A stretch of 64,000 bases of DNA from Pochonia chlamydosporia 170 (taxonomy: Eukaryota > Ascomycota > Sordariomycetes > Hypocreales > Clavicipitaceae): contig NC_035792.1 of assembly GCF_001653235.2 (NCBI RefSeq), positions 3,472,001 to 3,536,000 on the forward strand, written 5' to 3'. The notes beneath the pieces were generated by a model. It did no database searches. It was not told the DNA's origin and saw nothing but the letters and a program-made list of their open reading frames with translations. Shown piece by piece: positions 23,943-35,364 of this stretch; position 1 is the first letter of the stretch; each line of letters begins with the position of its first letter. Both the position numbers and the translations under genes were made by a program.

Positions 23943-25715
23943 GGTGTATGTTTAGCGTAGACTGTGTGAAACGAAATTTGATTCAATGGTGATGAATGAC
24001 GATAGTCGAGTGTTGAGGTTGATGTTGATGTTGAGTTGATGTTGAGTTGATGTTGATCATTGAATAAAGTTAAACTTTCCAGTCGCGCGCCATGTCTGCA
24101 TGCGAATCAACAGAGGAATAATGCGCCAAAGCCGTCATTTATATCAAGACTAGCTAGTTCCACTACAATTCCCTTTCCTTCTAGATCAGCGATAAATTAA
24201 TCGCCATCGTTTAGATCTGGCACCAGGCCATTTCCGGCATTTAGGTCTTCGGCGCAACCATCAAGCCGGGATAGTGCCAACTCCGCAGCAATGCCGATTC
24301 TGAAAATGAAAATCAATGCGAATTTGTCTAGCCGCATTGTAAATTGGCGATTTTTGTGGTGCGCTTGGGTTGAATTGGGTGTTGCCACAGGGCGGATTGT
24401 ATTTGTCAGTTAGATAAAGTGCCGAGGTTTGCAAGGGTCGGACTTTTCCGAGTTTCAATCTCTTGTCAATTCAACTTCGATTGTTAAAAGTGGTCCCAAA
24501 ATCCGCATGTAAAACTCCGTAGTCCGCACTGGAAGCTCTACTTGCAAAGAATGCGATTGTCGATTTACCTTTGTTTGTTTGGGAAGTGCATAAGGCTGAG
24601 GTCATTGTAGAGCAGCAATTGAGGCAAACCTACGTCATAGAGGACATATCCAACTCGGCATCGTTAATGAGAATGTTCCCGTGTCTGGATTGTCGCCGTA
24701 TACTTCAAATAGCATCTAAATGCACCACTAACCAGACTAGCATCCTACTTTCATACCTGCGTTAGACACTGCCCTAAGTTGTTGTGGTGCAATGCCACCA
24801 TGGCTTGACCCGTGTCTCACGAGGCGGGCAGTGTGGGTGAGCGAATGTCCAACATCTTCATTCAGTGTCATGGACTCATAGTAGGTCGGGAGGCTGGTCT
24901 ATGTCTATTCTACAGTTACTTCTCCTCAAGAGCCAAGCCTAGACTCACGATTGCATTCTTCACTGTATGAGGCGTCACTACCTATGCAACGTTGTGTGCC
25001 TAAGAAGATTTGAGTATCACGCTGTTGAGGGGCTTACTGAATATGCCGATTTTCTATATGTCAACATGGACAACGGGCACGATTTTCGTGCTAAACTGAA
25101 CTCGGTTTTAACATCTTGGGCCGTTCAAGCCATGTCCAACCTAACGTCCGATAACCACGGGTTGCCCAAAGACGGTGCTGGTTGATGTCATTGTATCTTT
25201 GCATGCCTTTTGTCCAGGGGTGGGTTTAAATCAAGATATTGCAGTGTTGCAAAAGCAGCAAAACTGCTTTACCAAATACATAGTCCTTCACTATTGCTGT
25301 TTTCCGAAACTGTCTCTCTGTGACATCGCAATGCCATGTTACAGCCCCGAAAGGAATGCCACATGCTCGCATCTGCCAAAATATAGGCAACTCCGTGCCA
25401 GTTGACACAAAAAACCGAGACATTGAGCCTACAACTCCGAAAACACGTATAAGTGACCCTGTTTGAGAACCTAACATGAACTAGGCCTCAGTTGTTCAAA
25501 AGTACATAAACTACAACACTTTCCTTTCCCTTATACCAAATTATACAACTCAAAATACACATCTAGACTTGTTACTCTGCAAAAAACGTCACTCTCTCTG
25601 AAAGGCCGATACAACTGACGCCACACAGAGTCCAGTGCTTACTTGTACGAACGTCTCTAACCCAAGACTGAACGTGCACTAATTACCAAGCCTCTATTGA
25701 TCAGAAGAAAAAAAA
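23943..25715. other. Intergenic, 1.8 kb
   Basis: This stretch starts with the promoter of the MDR oxidoreductase. A 72-codon frame at 24967-25185 (+) reads fairly protein-like (LTEYADFLYVNMDNGHDF) but matches nothing I know and is not called as a gene. The remainder has no supported feature. Confidence 0.5.
24012..24057. repeat. Imperfect GTTGATGTTGA microsatellite
   Basis: Short tandem units of GTTGATGTTGA/GTTGAGTTGAT run for about 45 bases, some 70-115 bases upstream of the MDR oxidoreductase start. It is probably a simple repeat in the promoter or 5' UTR. Confidence 0.8.
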
Positions 25716-26066
25716 ATGAGGATGTTCATGCAGGCCGTCCTCCTTTCCTCTATGTACTTGGCAGCATATGGGACTCCTTCCCCCCTCAATCTTCTATTGT
25801 TTCCTCCAGGATGTCGCCGCATAGTGTATCCGCTGGTCCCAAGTCCACTTCTACAACGTCTTCATGCCCAACCGCGACGGGAGCTATGGGAAACAGCTGT
25901 GAGTTCATGGCGTACCTCGCTTATGGCGACTATGATGAAGGAAACCTATCGCGTTGTTTGTACGTATATATGCTTCGAGCTACCTACAACGTAATAGAAT
26001 AATGTTAATCAGGAGCAGGGCGATGCTTCACCACCTTGCCAACACGAAAGGTTGTATCAACAATGA
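25716..26066 (+). CDS. Small secreted protein, copy A of a tandem pair
   Basis: The start encodes a signal peptide (MRMFMQAVLLSSMYLAAYG). A phase-consistent model joins 25716-25825, 25897-25963 and 26013-26066 into 76 residues with four cysteines. The second intron (49 bases) lies at the same site, and has the same length, as the intron of copy B at 26669-26717; by eye 37 of 49 bases match. The residues flanking it also align (LY/EQGDASP against LY/NQGGSP). The first intron, donor GTATCC and branch CTACAAC, is inferred only to connect the two frames. If it is wrong, this copy is frameshifted and may be a pseudogene. Function is unknown. Confidence 0.45.
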
Positions 26067-26566
26067 CTGCCATTGTGGTACTTAAAACACGCCAAGGTAT
26101 AGATTGCTGTCTTTAACTTACATGCCTCCTACCAGCAGACATAACTTAGTCCATCTCTCTTCATCAGCGAGTTGTTTCCTTTTGCCGACCAAATGACCTA
26201 CCGGTCGACTTTGATACTGCTACAACTGACTTCACGAGGAGTCTGGTGGTTACTCATGCCAACGACTCTTTCAACGTCAACGAAGTAGCTGCAGGAGCTG
26301 AAGAGAGCATCTTAAACAGTCCATATTTCCTTCTTTTTATACAATATGGCTCTCAATAGTGTGTTTTACTTCCCCTTTGGCTTCTCCCGTCTTTTCCGTC
26401 TGTTCTTCTCTGCTGGCTCAATTCAGCTATTAAAGGCATTCTTTTACCTCAGATAGCTAGTTCAGTCAATCAATTCCCTCTCAATCTCTGATATCTATAG
26501 CTATCTTGCGATAGCTCTCAACCAACACCAAACGGGTGCTATTACAAGCTTCCATTACTTTGGAAG
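26067..26566. other. Spacer between tandem secreted-protein genes
   Basis: About 500 bases. The last 25 or so bases before copy B (around 26541-26566) resemble the bases just before copy A, so the duplication includes the immediate upstream region. Pyrimidine-rich tracts around 26370-26430 fit a promoter. No other gene is seen. Confidence 0.5.
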
Positions 26567-26984
26567 ATGAAGATGTTTATGACAGCTGTTCTTCTTTACT
26601 CCATGTACACAGCGGTATATGACCTTCCTGCACAGCCTCCATTCGATATGCATTCAGAGAATTTGTACGTATATATGCTCTGAGCTGGCTGAAACCTGAT
26701 GGAGCAATGCTAATCAGAACCAGGGAGGCTCTCCGTGGAGAATGCTGCAATGCTGCGCCGATTGCCGAAATATGTGCGGAGGCTTTGCGGCGTTTCAACA
26801 TGTCGTTATTGAAGCTCTGTGTGAAGGCTACTGTCTAACCTATGACCCATCTGGTGATAGTTGGGCGCAGGATACATGTCCGAGGAATAAGAAACTATGT
26901 TGCCATACAAGTCAGGCTACGTCAAAGAAAGATGATATCCGTCAGATCAGACTCTATCGGTTATCAACCTTGTCACTTCATTAA
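26567..26984 (+). CDS. Small secreted cysteine-rich protein, copy B
   Basis: Exons 26567-26668 and 26718-26984 join in phase 0 into 122 residues. A signal peptide (MKMFMTAVLLYSMYTAVYD) precedes a short spacer. Nine cysteines follow in the mature part, arranged as CC-x2-C-x3-C, then C-x3-C, C and CC. No known family is recognised; such proteins are common as extracellular or effector-like products of fungi. The polar C-terminal 25 residues after the last CC may be an artefact of a missed 3' intron. It lies about 500 bases downstream of copy A. Confidence 0.6.
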
Positions 26985-28266
26985 ATATACAGATTGAAGA
27001 TAGCCAAGAGATTTGCCACCGTCCATAATTTTCATGTCTACCATGAGAGTGAACTCAGCGAAGCTGCCTGTTTTCCCAACGTAGGATTTTCGAAAATAGG
27101 CGACGCAAAGGTTAGTCGTCTCATGTCAAGAAATCGGACGAGTTATTCGTTCTGGAAGTACCAGGTGGGATATGGCACAGTTCCATCTATGACTTGCCTT
27201 ATATCGTATTTACGTGTACCCATGCCTGGCCTAGCCTGATCAAGAACTTCAGCAAAAAGGTGAAACGAAACCCAGTGCATTTTCAGGTTATTTCAAATTA
27301 CAAATAATGGCTGCAGAGCACATCTGCCTCGTTAGTTTTGCAGTTCGGTCAACGGCCTTGTGCCCGCTAACAGACCAGTGAAGGACATGCCGAGTTCGTA
27401 CACTACGAAGCATGTCTGAGTTCAAGTCGAATCCGGAATATATACGCAGTTCCAGGCGTTAGGTCAGGCGATGCAGCTGCAGCCCCAGCAGTCTTCCGTA
27501 TATTGATTGGATGCTGGGGATAATACGAAGTACGATCCGAAGCCACAAATACTACTCTCTAGGTGGGTTATGTCTCAACTTCGCTGTGTTTTAACTCGAT
27601 TCTACCGAGTAATTAAGACATGATACGACTTTGACCAAGCGGAAATTACATTTCAGCCTGACCCAGAACCAAAGGAACTGGTGTTCCAGCCGCCATGCTC
27701 ATGGAGTTTTGGGAAAGTCGGGGTCGGGAACTCCATCGTTCAGTATCAACTAGTACGCATCTTGCAATTTCGAAGAGAACGTAGAAAGATGAAGTCGTTG
27801 CTAATCCCATTCGATACAGAGAAAGGATTGGGTCGACATATTCCACACCAGCAGACAGACGATGCGACGGACGGTGCTCTAATCCTTGGACTCATACGAC
27901 GCAAAGTCAAGCAAGGGACCGAAACACGGCAAGGCAACTCATAAGACAGTAGAGGTCAAAACTGGAAAGGCGTCCAGTGGAAATAATACATGACCCAAAA
28001 GTTCGAGACATGACAGGGGATGAGCCCAGGCAACAGACCAGGCTTTCAGGTGAATAACTTTAGGGGACTCTTGTTGCAGATCAACTTGATACCAAATTGG
28101 TTTCTTTCAGCTTTGTCTTACGTAGCAGTGCGTTTGAATTCGCTGAGCAATATAATACGGTCTTTGTTGCCGCACTGCACATTTCTCCGGAGCAGGTTTT
28201 GCCAACGCCCTTTTCATTCAAACGCCAATTTTGTTTCTAATTCCTTAACAATACCTTCGAGGCACC
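26985..28266. other. Intergenic, 1.3 kb
   Basis: Frames of 60-90 codons occur on both strands (27646-27944), but none carries a motif or believable splice pattern. A TATAATA sequence near 28150 may serve the cysteine-rich gene that starts at 28267. Confidence 0.5.
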
Positions 28267-28572
28267 ATGAAGACTACTCTTGCCCTTCTCTCTTTGCTGC
28301 CGATTTTCGGAGCCGCGACAGCTATCGGACGGAGCGAGCCAGCGGAAATGCTCCCAGTCATTGATGGCGACAACTCCGGTCATACCAAAGACCCAAGGGA
28401 ATCAAAACCTCTTGCTGCTAGCGAGCGTAGTGCCTCTGCCGCCCAGCTTTGCCCACCCGGATATCCATTCCTCTGTAATGGATATTGTTGCCCCTACAAT
28501 CGCTGCTGTGCTCGGCAATGCTGCGGCTCGAGGGCCACTTTCTGTGGTGCCGACGGACTTTGTTACTATTAG
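28267..28572 (+). CDS. Small secreted protein with ten-cysteine C-terminal domain
   Basis: A single exon encodes 101 residues. A clean signal peptide (MKTTLALLSLLPIFGAATA) is followed by a polar pro-region (about 20-60). The compact C-terminal domain holds ten cysteines in about 40 residues: C-x8-C-x3-CC-x4-CC-x3-CC-x7-C-x5-C. The three CC pairs recall granulin-like or knottin-like folds, but I cannot assign a family. The pro-region suggests proteolytic maturation. Its role outside the cell (wall, defence or host interaction) is unknown. Confidence 0.75.
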   Translation: MKTTLALLSLLPIFGAATAIGRSEPAEMLPVIDGDNSGHTKDPRESKPLAASERSASAAQLCPPGYPFLCNGYCCPYNRCCARQCCGSRATFCGADGLCYY

Positions 28573-29803
28573 ACCTGTCATTCATCTGACCTCTGGATGA
28601 GCCGAGGGGCTGTGGGAAGGCAGCTAATGGTCAATGTTTGCGACAATCTACCATCGGTTGGAGGATACTCGTGAGGGTCTTCATTCGGTATTAAGTGGGT
28701 GGGCGGACCTGTAATGAGATTTGAAGTGCAGGTGGATGAAGAAAGGAACTTGTAGCTGATGAAAAAGACACTGGAGTCTCATTATGTTGTAACTCAAATA
28801 CATTCATTCTTACCTTTGGTTAAGATGAATAGATTCTTCTGGCTCGATGAGTTGTTTGCCCTTTGCTGTGCGTAATGTGAGAACTGTAAAGTTGATAAAC
28901 CAGGCTTAAGCAAGTCTTAATTATCAGGAACTATCTTAATGTCCAAGACAGATGAATTGCCCCAGCATGAGAGCATGAGAGGTACGACGGGAGCATTCGC
29001 CACGATCGCATGGTTTCTGTTGTCAAAAAGAACTGCAGAAGGCTAACGCAAGCCTGAACGAGATCGCAATGATGTTCAGGCGTAGTCAACCAGGCGACTG
29101 TTGACAATTGTAGTCGAAATTAGCCGGGCCACATGACTACAGTACTGGCAAGTAGCTTCAAGCTTAAGCTGAGGGTTGGGCTCAAATGCGTCTATTTTTC
29201 AAGTCGAACTTATTAATCCCGTACCAAAGCTGCATTTCTCTGCGGGAATATAACAGCCGAGTCCCATTTAGATGTCAAGATCAATGTAAAAATAGCCTCA
29301 TTCTCGCGCCAAAGACAGCTCACACAAGAGTTGCGTTTGAGCAGCAACATAAGACGCCGAACACTCATTGAGCTTCTGTTCTTCAAACGCCGCCACAGTT
29401 GTCTCATGTCTCTTTCAAGCATGGTTTACTAGCCCTCTTAAAGAGAGCAGTCCGGTGCGAGTTGATTGTATTGAACACATTGCCAAACAAACGACCCCAA
29501 AGCCGTGTCGCTGCGGCTGTGATTCTTTGTTACGACTGTCACTTCTCGGAAACTTAAGAAGATGACTCCTCTGTGTTGCCTGTATCGTTCCCCAAGATGA
29601 CCTGCTCCAGCTTCAACTTTCCCGGGCTGCGTTAGAATTGACATTTTTGTCATTGCCAAGACCAGTAAATTCGACAACCAAGGTCAAACAGAGGGCCAAG
29701 CTGCGGTAACAGATTTCTAGTTGGCCAAGTTCCAAGACTGCCACTTGTTGTTAATCAGAAACATCGAGAGAAAGACCGACATCTTCATCGGCGTAATTCC
29801 GCC
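28573..29803. other. Intergenic, 1.2 kb
   Basis: No frame here is convincing. It spans the 3' flank of the cysteine-rich gene and the promoter of the F-box-like gene. Confidence 0.5.
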
Positions 29804-30995
29804 ATGGCCCCCATCTCCTCACTACCACCTCAGATACTGGAAGATATCTGCAAGTTACTGGCGTCTCCACCGCCAGACCGAAAGTATTTTTTATCCTTTT
29901 ACACGTTGCACATCGCACGTCTCATGAGCACCTCACTTACCATGGACTAGTTCGGATGGGACAAAACGTAGCCGCAGGCCATATACAAAAGACTGCGGTT
30001 CCATGAGACTCACATGCAAAGCTTTTCGCGATCTAAGTGACTTGCGTCTCGCATTGTTCTACGACATTCTTGTCGAGCCTACCCGCCAGAGTATCGCCAA
30101 CTTAGACCTAATAGCACGGCACCCTGTCATTCGAAATTGCGTCCGCCGCCTTACATTTAACCGACCAGTGGTGCCCCCTCGACAGGTTTTGGCATCCACA
30201 GCCTTTTCCAATGATTCTGAGGGTATCCTCAGTTATGGAGAAGTTGCAGCGAGCTGTGCCCTATCAATTTCTCGGCTCCCAAACCTTTTCAGCGTCGTCG
30301 TATCCAATACGGATATGTTCAACCCTGAGTACGACTACGATTTCCATGACCGTTCCATACGTATACAAGAAGGATTGCATGAGACGACCAGTAAGAACAG
30401 ATCGGAACCTAGCTATGGAGACTATGTTCTCTCTGCTCTCGCAGGGGTGGAAGACCGGATTGAGGAATTAAATTCTGATCTGCAATGGGCGCCGACATGG
30501 AAACTATCACCTGAACCAATCTTTGCACACCGTAGTAGGCCTTATTTTACCAGGTTAACGCAACTCGTGCTACACTTACGGGATGAGTCTAACATACCTG
30601 AGGGGTCAGACTGGTCCGACATCCTCCATCCATTGATTAAGGATTCCTCCAGGCTGGAAGAGCTTTGTCTTCACTTTCGGGGTGATGACAAGCTACCGGA
30701 GAGATACCCCGTCATCAACCAACTATGGGACATGGAAATCCCCCAGTTGACTGTCCTCTCCATTCGACATTGTCGATTGTCGAGTTCAGCCTTTTCTGGT
30801 TTCCTTAGCCGCCAGAGCAGTCTTAGGCACTTGAGTTTAGATAAAGTTGAGGCAGATGCTGGATGGGATGTTATTCTTACATGCACCCAAGAGCATCCAA
30901 AGCTGGGCCGTATGAAGCCTGAATACAACGGGGTGGACGGAAAACCATCCAGCTTCACTATTTATTCCCTTTCAGCACCGAATGAGCAAACCTAA
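29804..30995 (+). CDS. F-box-like protein
   Basis: The large exon encodes about 330 residues that open with RLTCKAFRDLSDLRLALFYD, the second half of a fungal F-box. The first half (ISSLPPQILEDICKLL) lies upstream from 29804 in another frame. A donor at 29884 (GTATTT) with an acceptor at 29977 (GCCGCAG) joins them in phase, giving 365 residues. An acceptor at 30007 would also keep the frame and drop ten residues. The rest has weak leucine-rich spacing (LTQLVLHLRD, LEELCLHFRG, LTVLSIRHC, LRHLSLDKV), as in substrate receptors of SCF ubiquitin ligases. The substrate is unknown and the junction is uncertain. Confidence 0.65.
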
Positions 30996-31395
30996 GTGCT
31001 GATAACTGACTGCACGGTATCGGAGAGATGCTGGGGGCATGGTGAATAGGTTGCAGGGAAAGTTTGGTCACCGTTCTGCATTGCCAGTGGAGCCGCTGAG
31101 ACATGCCGAAAAGGCATAAGATGTTGGCTGGATTTTGGGAGGTGGATCGGCGGGTTAGTCTGGCGGCTAGCCCGAAAGTTGAGAGAGTCTCGAAAAGTTG
31201 TAATAACATACCTGGGTAGTCAACGGAGTAAATTGCTTCAGAAACTTCCCATTGTAAACTGTGAGAGTAAACTAATCCTCGAGATAGATGCGTTTCCTTT
31301 GCCGTAGCTTATAAAGCTCTGTGATCCCGCAATCTTGACTTGCCAACGGTTGTTCAAAGTGACTTGGAATGTCACAGATGATCATGAACGTTAAG
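30996..31395. other. Convergent 3' interval
   Basis: About 400 bases lie between the stops of the F-box-like gene (+) and the next gene (-). No feature is seen. Confidence 0.5.
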
Positions 31396-32011
31396 TTAAG
31401 CCAGTACCACGCAACGCTGTGTACCCGCCAGAATCAAGACGCCGTCTCGCGCCCTTGAAGCATGTCCCACGTCGGCTTGGGCTTGGTCTGATCCGCGTTC
31501 ATATCTACCTTCAACCGTTTTCCTGCCGACATACTCACGAGCTACCGACTCGATCTTTTCCCAGTTCAATTCCGCAGCACTACCAACAGCAGCGCCATCC
31601 TCTGCCAATCTAGATAGGACCTCAGCAACCCACGTACGACAACGCCAGTTGGCATCGCCTCGGATCACAGGAGCAGTGCGGATGATGTCAACAAGCCGCT
31701 GTTCGTCAACGATCTTGGCGATGGTAATCCGAGCCAGAAGGGTAGTTGTGTTCTGCACGTCTCTGACTTCCCGTTCCTCATAAACCCAGCCTTTGTTGAT
31801 TAGGTTTTTGACGTGGTAACGCATCCCAGAGCTTGGGACCCGAGTTTCGGTTTTAGGGCCGGTAAGAAAACCCCAGTGATATCTTCAGAAGAGCATATGA
31901 GCATATTGCGACATATCGGGCAGAAGGAGTGATGAAGTACCGTCGTTCTTCATTGTTGCTAACTCCGCTTGGATATAGAGCGATATAAAGCCGCTTTTTG
32001 TTGGAAACCAT
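31396..32011 (-). CDS. Small conserved fungal protein of unknown function (DUF6914-like)
   Basis: Exons 32011-31941 and 31882-31396 join in phase into 185 residues. The N-terminus reads MVSNKKRLYIALYPSG, the junction gives RRYHWGFLTGPK, and then MRYHVKN and WRCRTWVAEVL follow. I recognise this as a widespread ascomycete family, often annotated only as hypothetical; the DUF label is from memory and should be checked. A Trp/His/Tyr-rich core near the N-terminus and a Cys-Arg-Thr-Trp motif are its hallmarks. It has no signal peptide or membrane segment. The function is unknown. The 58-base intron is supported because both sides belong to the same family pattern. Confidence 0.7.
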
Positions 32012-32644
32012 GTCTGAAACCAGCTAGTGGATTGAGAACGCCAGGCAACACGCGGATGAGAAATAGCAACAATTGCACCGTTGACGGATGACTTTCAGTT
32101 GAGTTTGTTCAGTTGCGGACGAAAAAGCCAGAATCTGTTGTCAATATGGCCAACCAGTTCTCACTGTGGCAGATGGTGACAGTGGTACATATATGTTCCA
32201 ACACTTAGAAGCAAGCCAAGCACTGGAAATGCGACCAACACGACTGCCCATTTCACGGCTTCGCATCAGAGCACAGTAGCTCTCTGGTCAAGAAAGGGCA
32301 TCAACCAACACTCTCGTTTCAGGCTTCGCAACGGGAGCCGTTGTCACCAATAGTTAGTCAAATTTACAAAGGCGCCGGCGCTTTCATGCGTTGTTCGAGC
32401 ATTGTCCATGTTCGATGGGTAGCCCGGCGCTTAGCTAGCTACTACTCAGGAGAGGTAGCAAGGACAACGAGGCGACCAGGCGAGACAGAGAAAGGGTTGC
32501 AAATGGTAAACTAGTGTTGCCATGTGCTTACAGTGCCATCATACGATACTCAAATAGCTGCTGCATAATCCAGGTTGAGTAAACGATGGGTTTGGTCGCC
32601 CCATTGCTCCAGCTCCCTTTGAAAGCTCTTCGGTGCAATCAGAT
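32012..32644. other. Intergenic, 0.6 kb
   Basis: This is the promoter side of the DUF6914-like gene and the 3' flank of the phosphotransferase gene. A short GC palindrome-like stretch (GGCGCCGGCGC near 32371) also occurs near 33537. No gene is seen. Confidence 0.5.
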
Positions 32645-33529
32645 TCAAAAATCTCCCCATGCCTTTTGGCGTGTGATTTCCATTTGTAGTTCGGCAGGAT
32701 AGGGGTCCAGGAAATCTGAAATCTTGTCTTGCCAGTCCTTCCATAACCTGTTGCAGTACCAAGCAGATGTATACTCCCAATAATGGGGATACCAACCAGC
32801 AAACTCCCAGTCAATGATGCCGACGACGCGGTCGCCGCGAACGAAAATATTGGAGGGATTCAAGTCGCCATGGGTGAAGACAGGGGGTGGCCACGGTCCG
32901 TCTTGCATTCTCTTCATTTCTTTGAGGTCTTGCCAGTCCTGGTCGTCCTGGTGCGTGGGGTAATCCTCTGGGCGAAAGTTTTGGCGCAGCCAAACATGGA
33001 ACTCTTGAATTGTTTTAAAGGGCCCAAATCTGGGTTGACAGTGAGGGATTCGGGAGTCTGTCAACGAGCCACCGGTGCAGCTCTGCACCCCAGTCTGGGG
33101 AGGAGGTTTAATTGCCCTAAGCTCTTGAACCATGGCTCGTAGCTGTGTTAAAATGCTCTTCTTGTCCTGATCTGATAATGAGGGCCAAGCATTTGCCAGG
33201 GATTGTCCGTCAATGCGCTCCATTACGATGTGGGCAATGTTGTTGTGGACGAAGGCACAATGTACCCGTGGCAGAGGTATCGACGTGTTTGCAGCAACGA
33301 AGTTCATGGTGGCAGCCTCTGTGAGGTGCACAAATCGGTCTCTCTTGACGATGATGTTCCTGGAAATTTGAATACACGAACCATAAGGCGGATACAAGCG
33401 CGACGTGGTCCTGAGCACGAGGAGGGTGAGGAGGCGTCGGATCAAGGTATTCTTGACGGCCAAGTGGCTAGTGCCATCGTGCTGGGTGTCTCTTGAATTG
33501 ACAAGTGGCTCTGGCGCAGGTGGTTCCAT
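32645..33529 (-). CDS. APH-family phosphotransferase / kinase-like protein
   Basis: A single exon encodes 294 residues. The aminoglycoside-phosphotransferase fold is shown by the catalytic loop FTHGDLNPSNIFV and the metal-binding segment VGIIDWEFAGWYPHYWEY. A candidate ATP-contact lysine lies in NIIVKRDR. In fungi this large family is mostly of unknown substrate and rarely acts on antibiotics. The gene is intact, with no sign of a signal peptide, and is divergent from the GNAT gene to the right. Confidence 0.85.
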   Translation of the reverse strand: MEPPAPEPLVNSRDTQHDGTSHLAVKNTLIRRLLTLLVLRTTSRLYPPYGSCIQISRNIIVKRDRFVHLTEAATMNFVAANTSIPLPRVHCAFVHNNIAHIVMERIDGQSLANAWPSLSDQDKKSILTQLRAMVQELRAIKPPPQTGVQSCTGGSLTDSRIPHCQPRFGPFKTIQEFHVWLRQNFRPEDYPTHQDDQDWQDLKEMKRMQDGPWPPPVFTHGDLNPSNIFVRGDRVVGIIDWEFAGWYPHYWEYTSAWYCNRLWKDWQDKISDFLDPYPAELQMEITRQKAWGDF

Positions 33530-34367
33530 TACGAGGGCGCCGGCGCCTCATAGTCGATAATAATTCTTGCAGTGTACCGAGCGATGTTGCGCATTTTGGT
33601 GGCCGTTTGTGAAAGAAAACGAGGGAGGCAAGTTGAAGCGAGAGGACGGAGGAGGTCAAGTCAAAGGGGCTGGTTGGTGCTGGTGTGAAATGGCTGCCCA
33701 TTTCAGCAATCTCAACAATCTGGGGCAGGAGGAGTCTGGGGGAACAAAATCGCATTCTCAGGTTTACCAGACAAAAACAAACAAGGATTGAATTTCTAAC
33801 AATTTATGGGATTGAATTGACATTAAAAATTTAGACCATCTTGAATATTAAATGCATTGTCTTGACGAAAGCCCTCCTGTAGCAACAAAGTAGTCTTGGA
33901 TCATACCCTGCATCTCGTTAGAATATTTGATGGAATGAGCCTGCAATTCACCTAAACACCAGAACTCCACTCTGTTCCTGACACCTGATGGATGAGATCA
34001 AATACAATACACCAACCGGAGTGTCATGAAAAGATGTTGCATACATGGGGTATCTGCACCTTGCTAAGCTTGCTTACCTTACAATATGTGGTAATCTGCA
34101 AAAAACCGACCATAAACGAGCGTTCCAACCAACAAATGATATTCATCAAGACTGGTTCGGCTGTATCCTGAAAGAGCTACAAGTCTTCCCAGGGCCCTCA
34201 CCCCGCCTTGCTGAGATGTAAGCGTGATCGCTAAAATCCAGTAAAGTGACCTCGTCCTACAACTCCAAGTTAAGTTTGACAAAACAAAGGCCTCGACAAG
34301 AAAATAACGGAGTACTTAGCCAAGACGAATAAGCACAATCTGCTGGCTTATCTTCTAGACTCATATC
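33530..34367. other. Divergent promoter interval between APH and GNAT genes
   Basis: About 840 bases lie between two divergent starts. It is AT-rich around 33780-33860. No open frame of note was found. Confidence 0.5.
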
Positions 34368-35057
34368 ATGGACTCAGTTATAGCCGTCTGCAAAACAGCA
34401 TGGAAATCCGAGAGACTCATCTATCGAGCAATTGAAAGCGAAGACGAACAAGTCAAAACATGGATACACAAACACATTGAAAACGATCCAACTGTCAGAG
34501 TACTCATTGGGACCGACTTTCTCAAGCCAAAGACACTTAAAGAAAGCGATTCGTTCACCGATAGATTTCCCGACTGCCTCCTGGGAGTTGCTATCTGGTT
34601 GCGAACTGAACCAGAGTAGGTACAAAGGCTCATTTTAACAAACAACTAAATAACTAACAAGGACGCGCTCGACAGGGCAACCGCTGAATCATCAGAAAAT
34701 CACGATGCAAAGCACTCCATGATCGGATATATCGCATTGAAACCGGTCGCACCCGACTTTAGACACCATCGTAATGCGGATGTTGGAATGGCTCTTGCAG
34801 ATGCATATCAAGGCAAGGGTTATGGTAGGGAAGCGCTGAACTGGATAATCGACTGGGGCTTTCGTCACGCAAACTTGCATCGTGTCAATATTAGCACAAT
34901 ATCGTACAACGAGCGGGCTATTAGCTTGTATAAGAAGCTTGGATTCAAGGAGGAGGGTAGACGGAGGGAGTATGTACTATTCGACCGTAGGTGGTACGAT
35001 TTGGTTGACTTGGGTATGCTGGAACAGGAATGGGAGGAGATGCGTAAACACCTGTAA
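34368..35057 (+). CDS. GNAT-family N-acetyltransferase (RimJ/RimL-like)
   Basis: Exons 34368-34615 and 34676-35057 join in phase into 209 residues. The acetyl-CoA site reads DAYQGKGYGREALNWIIDWGF, matching Q/R-x-x-G-x-G/A. The later segment NERAISLYKKLGF is the usual GNAT C-terminal motif, followed by EEGRRREYVLFDRRW. The acceptor at 34675 was chosen because the nearer AACAAG gives a shifted frame with an early stop. The acceptor substrate (protein N-terminus or small amine) is not predictable. It is convergent with the FAD monooxygenase. Confidence 0.85.
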
Positions 35058-35364
35058 TGAGCATGCGGGAGGCTCTATGTAGGACCTGAGGACGAGTGAT
35101 GTCATTCCCACGTTTCTAGAGCTGTCGATTTCGTCCGACAGGGAGTATGTAGACGAAACTATTTCCACACCCTCGACAGGATTCTTCTGTAATCTCAAGC
35201 CAGCTTAAAAAAACTGGTAGACCGAGAAGATGAAGTACTAGCTGGCAGTGCGATCATATACCCGAACTCATTAGAGCCTTTCTCACAATACATTCGATAT
35301 CTTATTTCTTCTATTATTGGTATCTAGAGGGGAGTTGAGGTTCAAACGGTCTTAACCATCCTTC
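35058..35364. other. Convergent 3' interval
   Basis: About 310 bases lie between the GNAT stop and the monooxygenase stop. No feature is seen. Confidence 0.5.

Noticed and set aside
24967..25185. 72-codon plus-strand frame with protein-like composition
   Set aside because: No homology or domain is recognised, no TATA or splice context was found, and it is short. It could be a gene fragment, but support is too thin.
27646..27944. Overlapping frames on both strands in the 27.7 kb region
   Set aside because: Both are short and motif-free, with a composition no better than neighbouring non-coding sequence.
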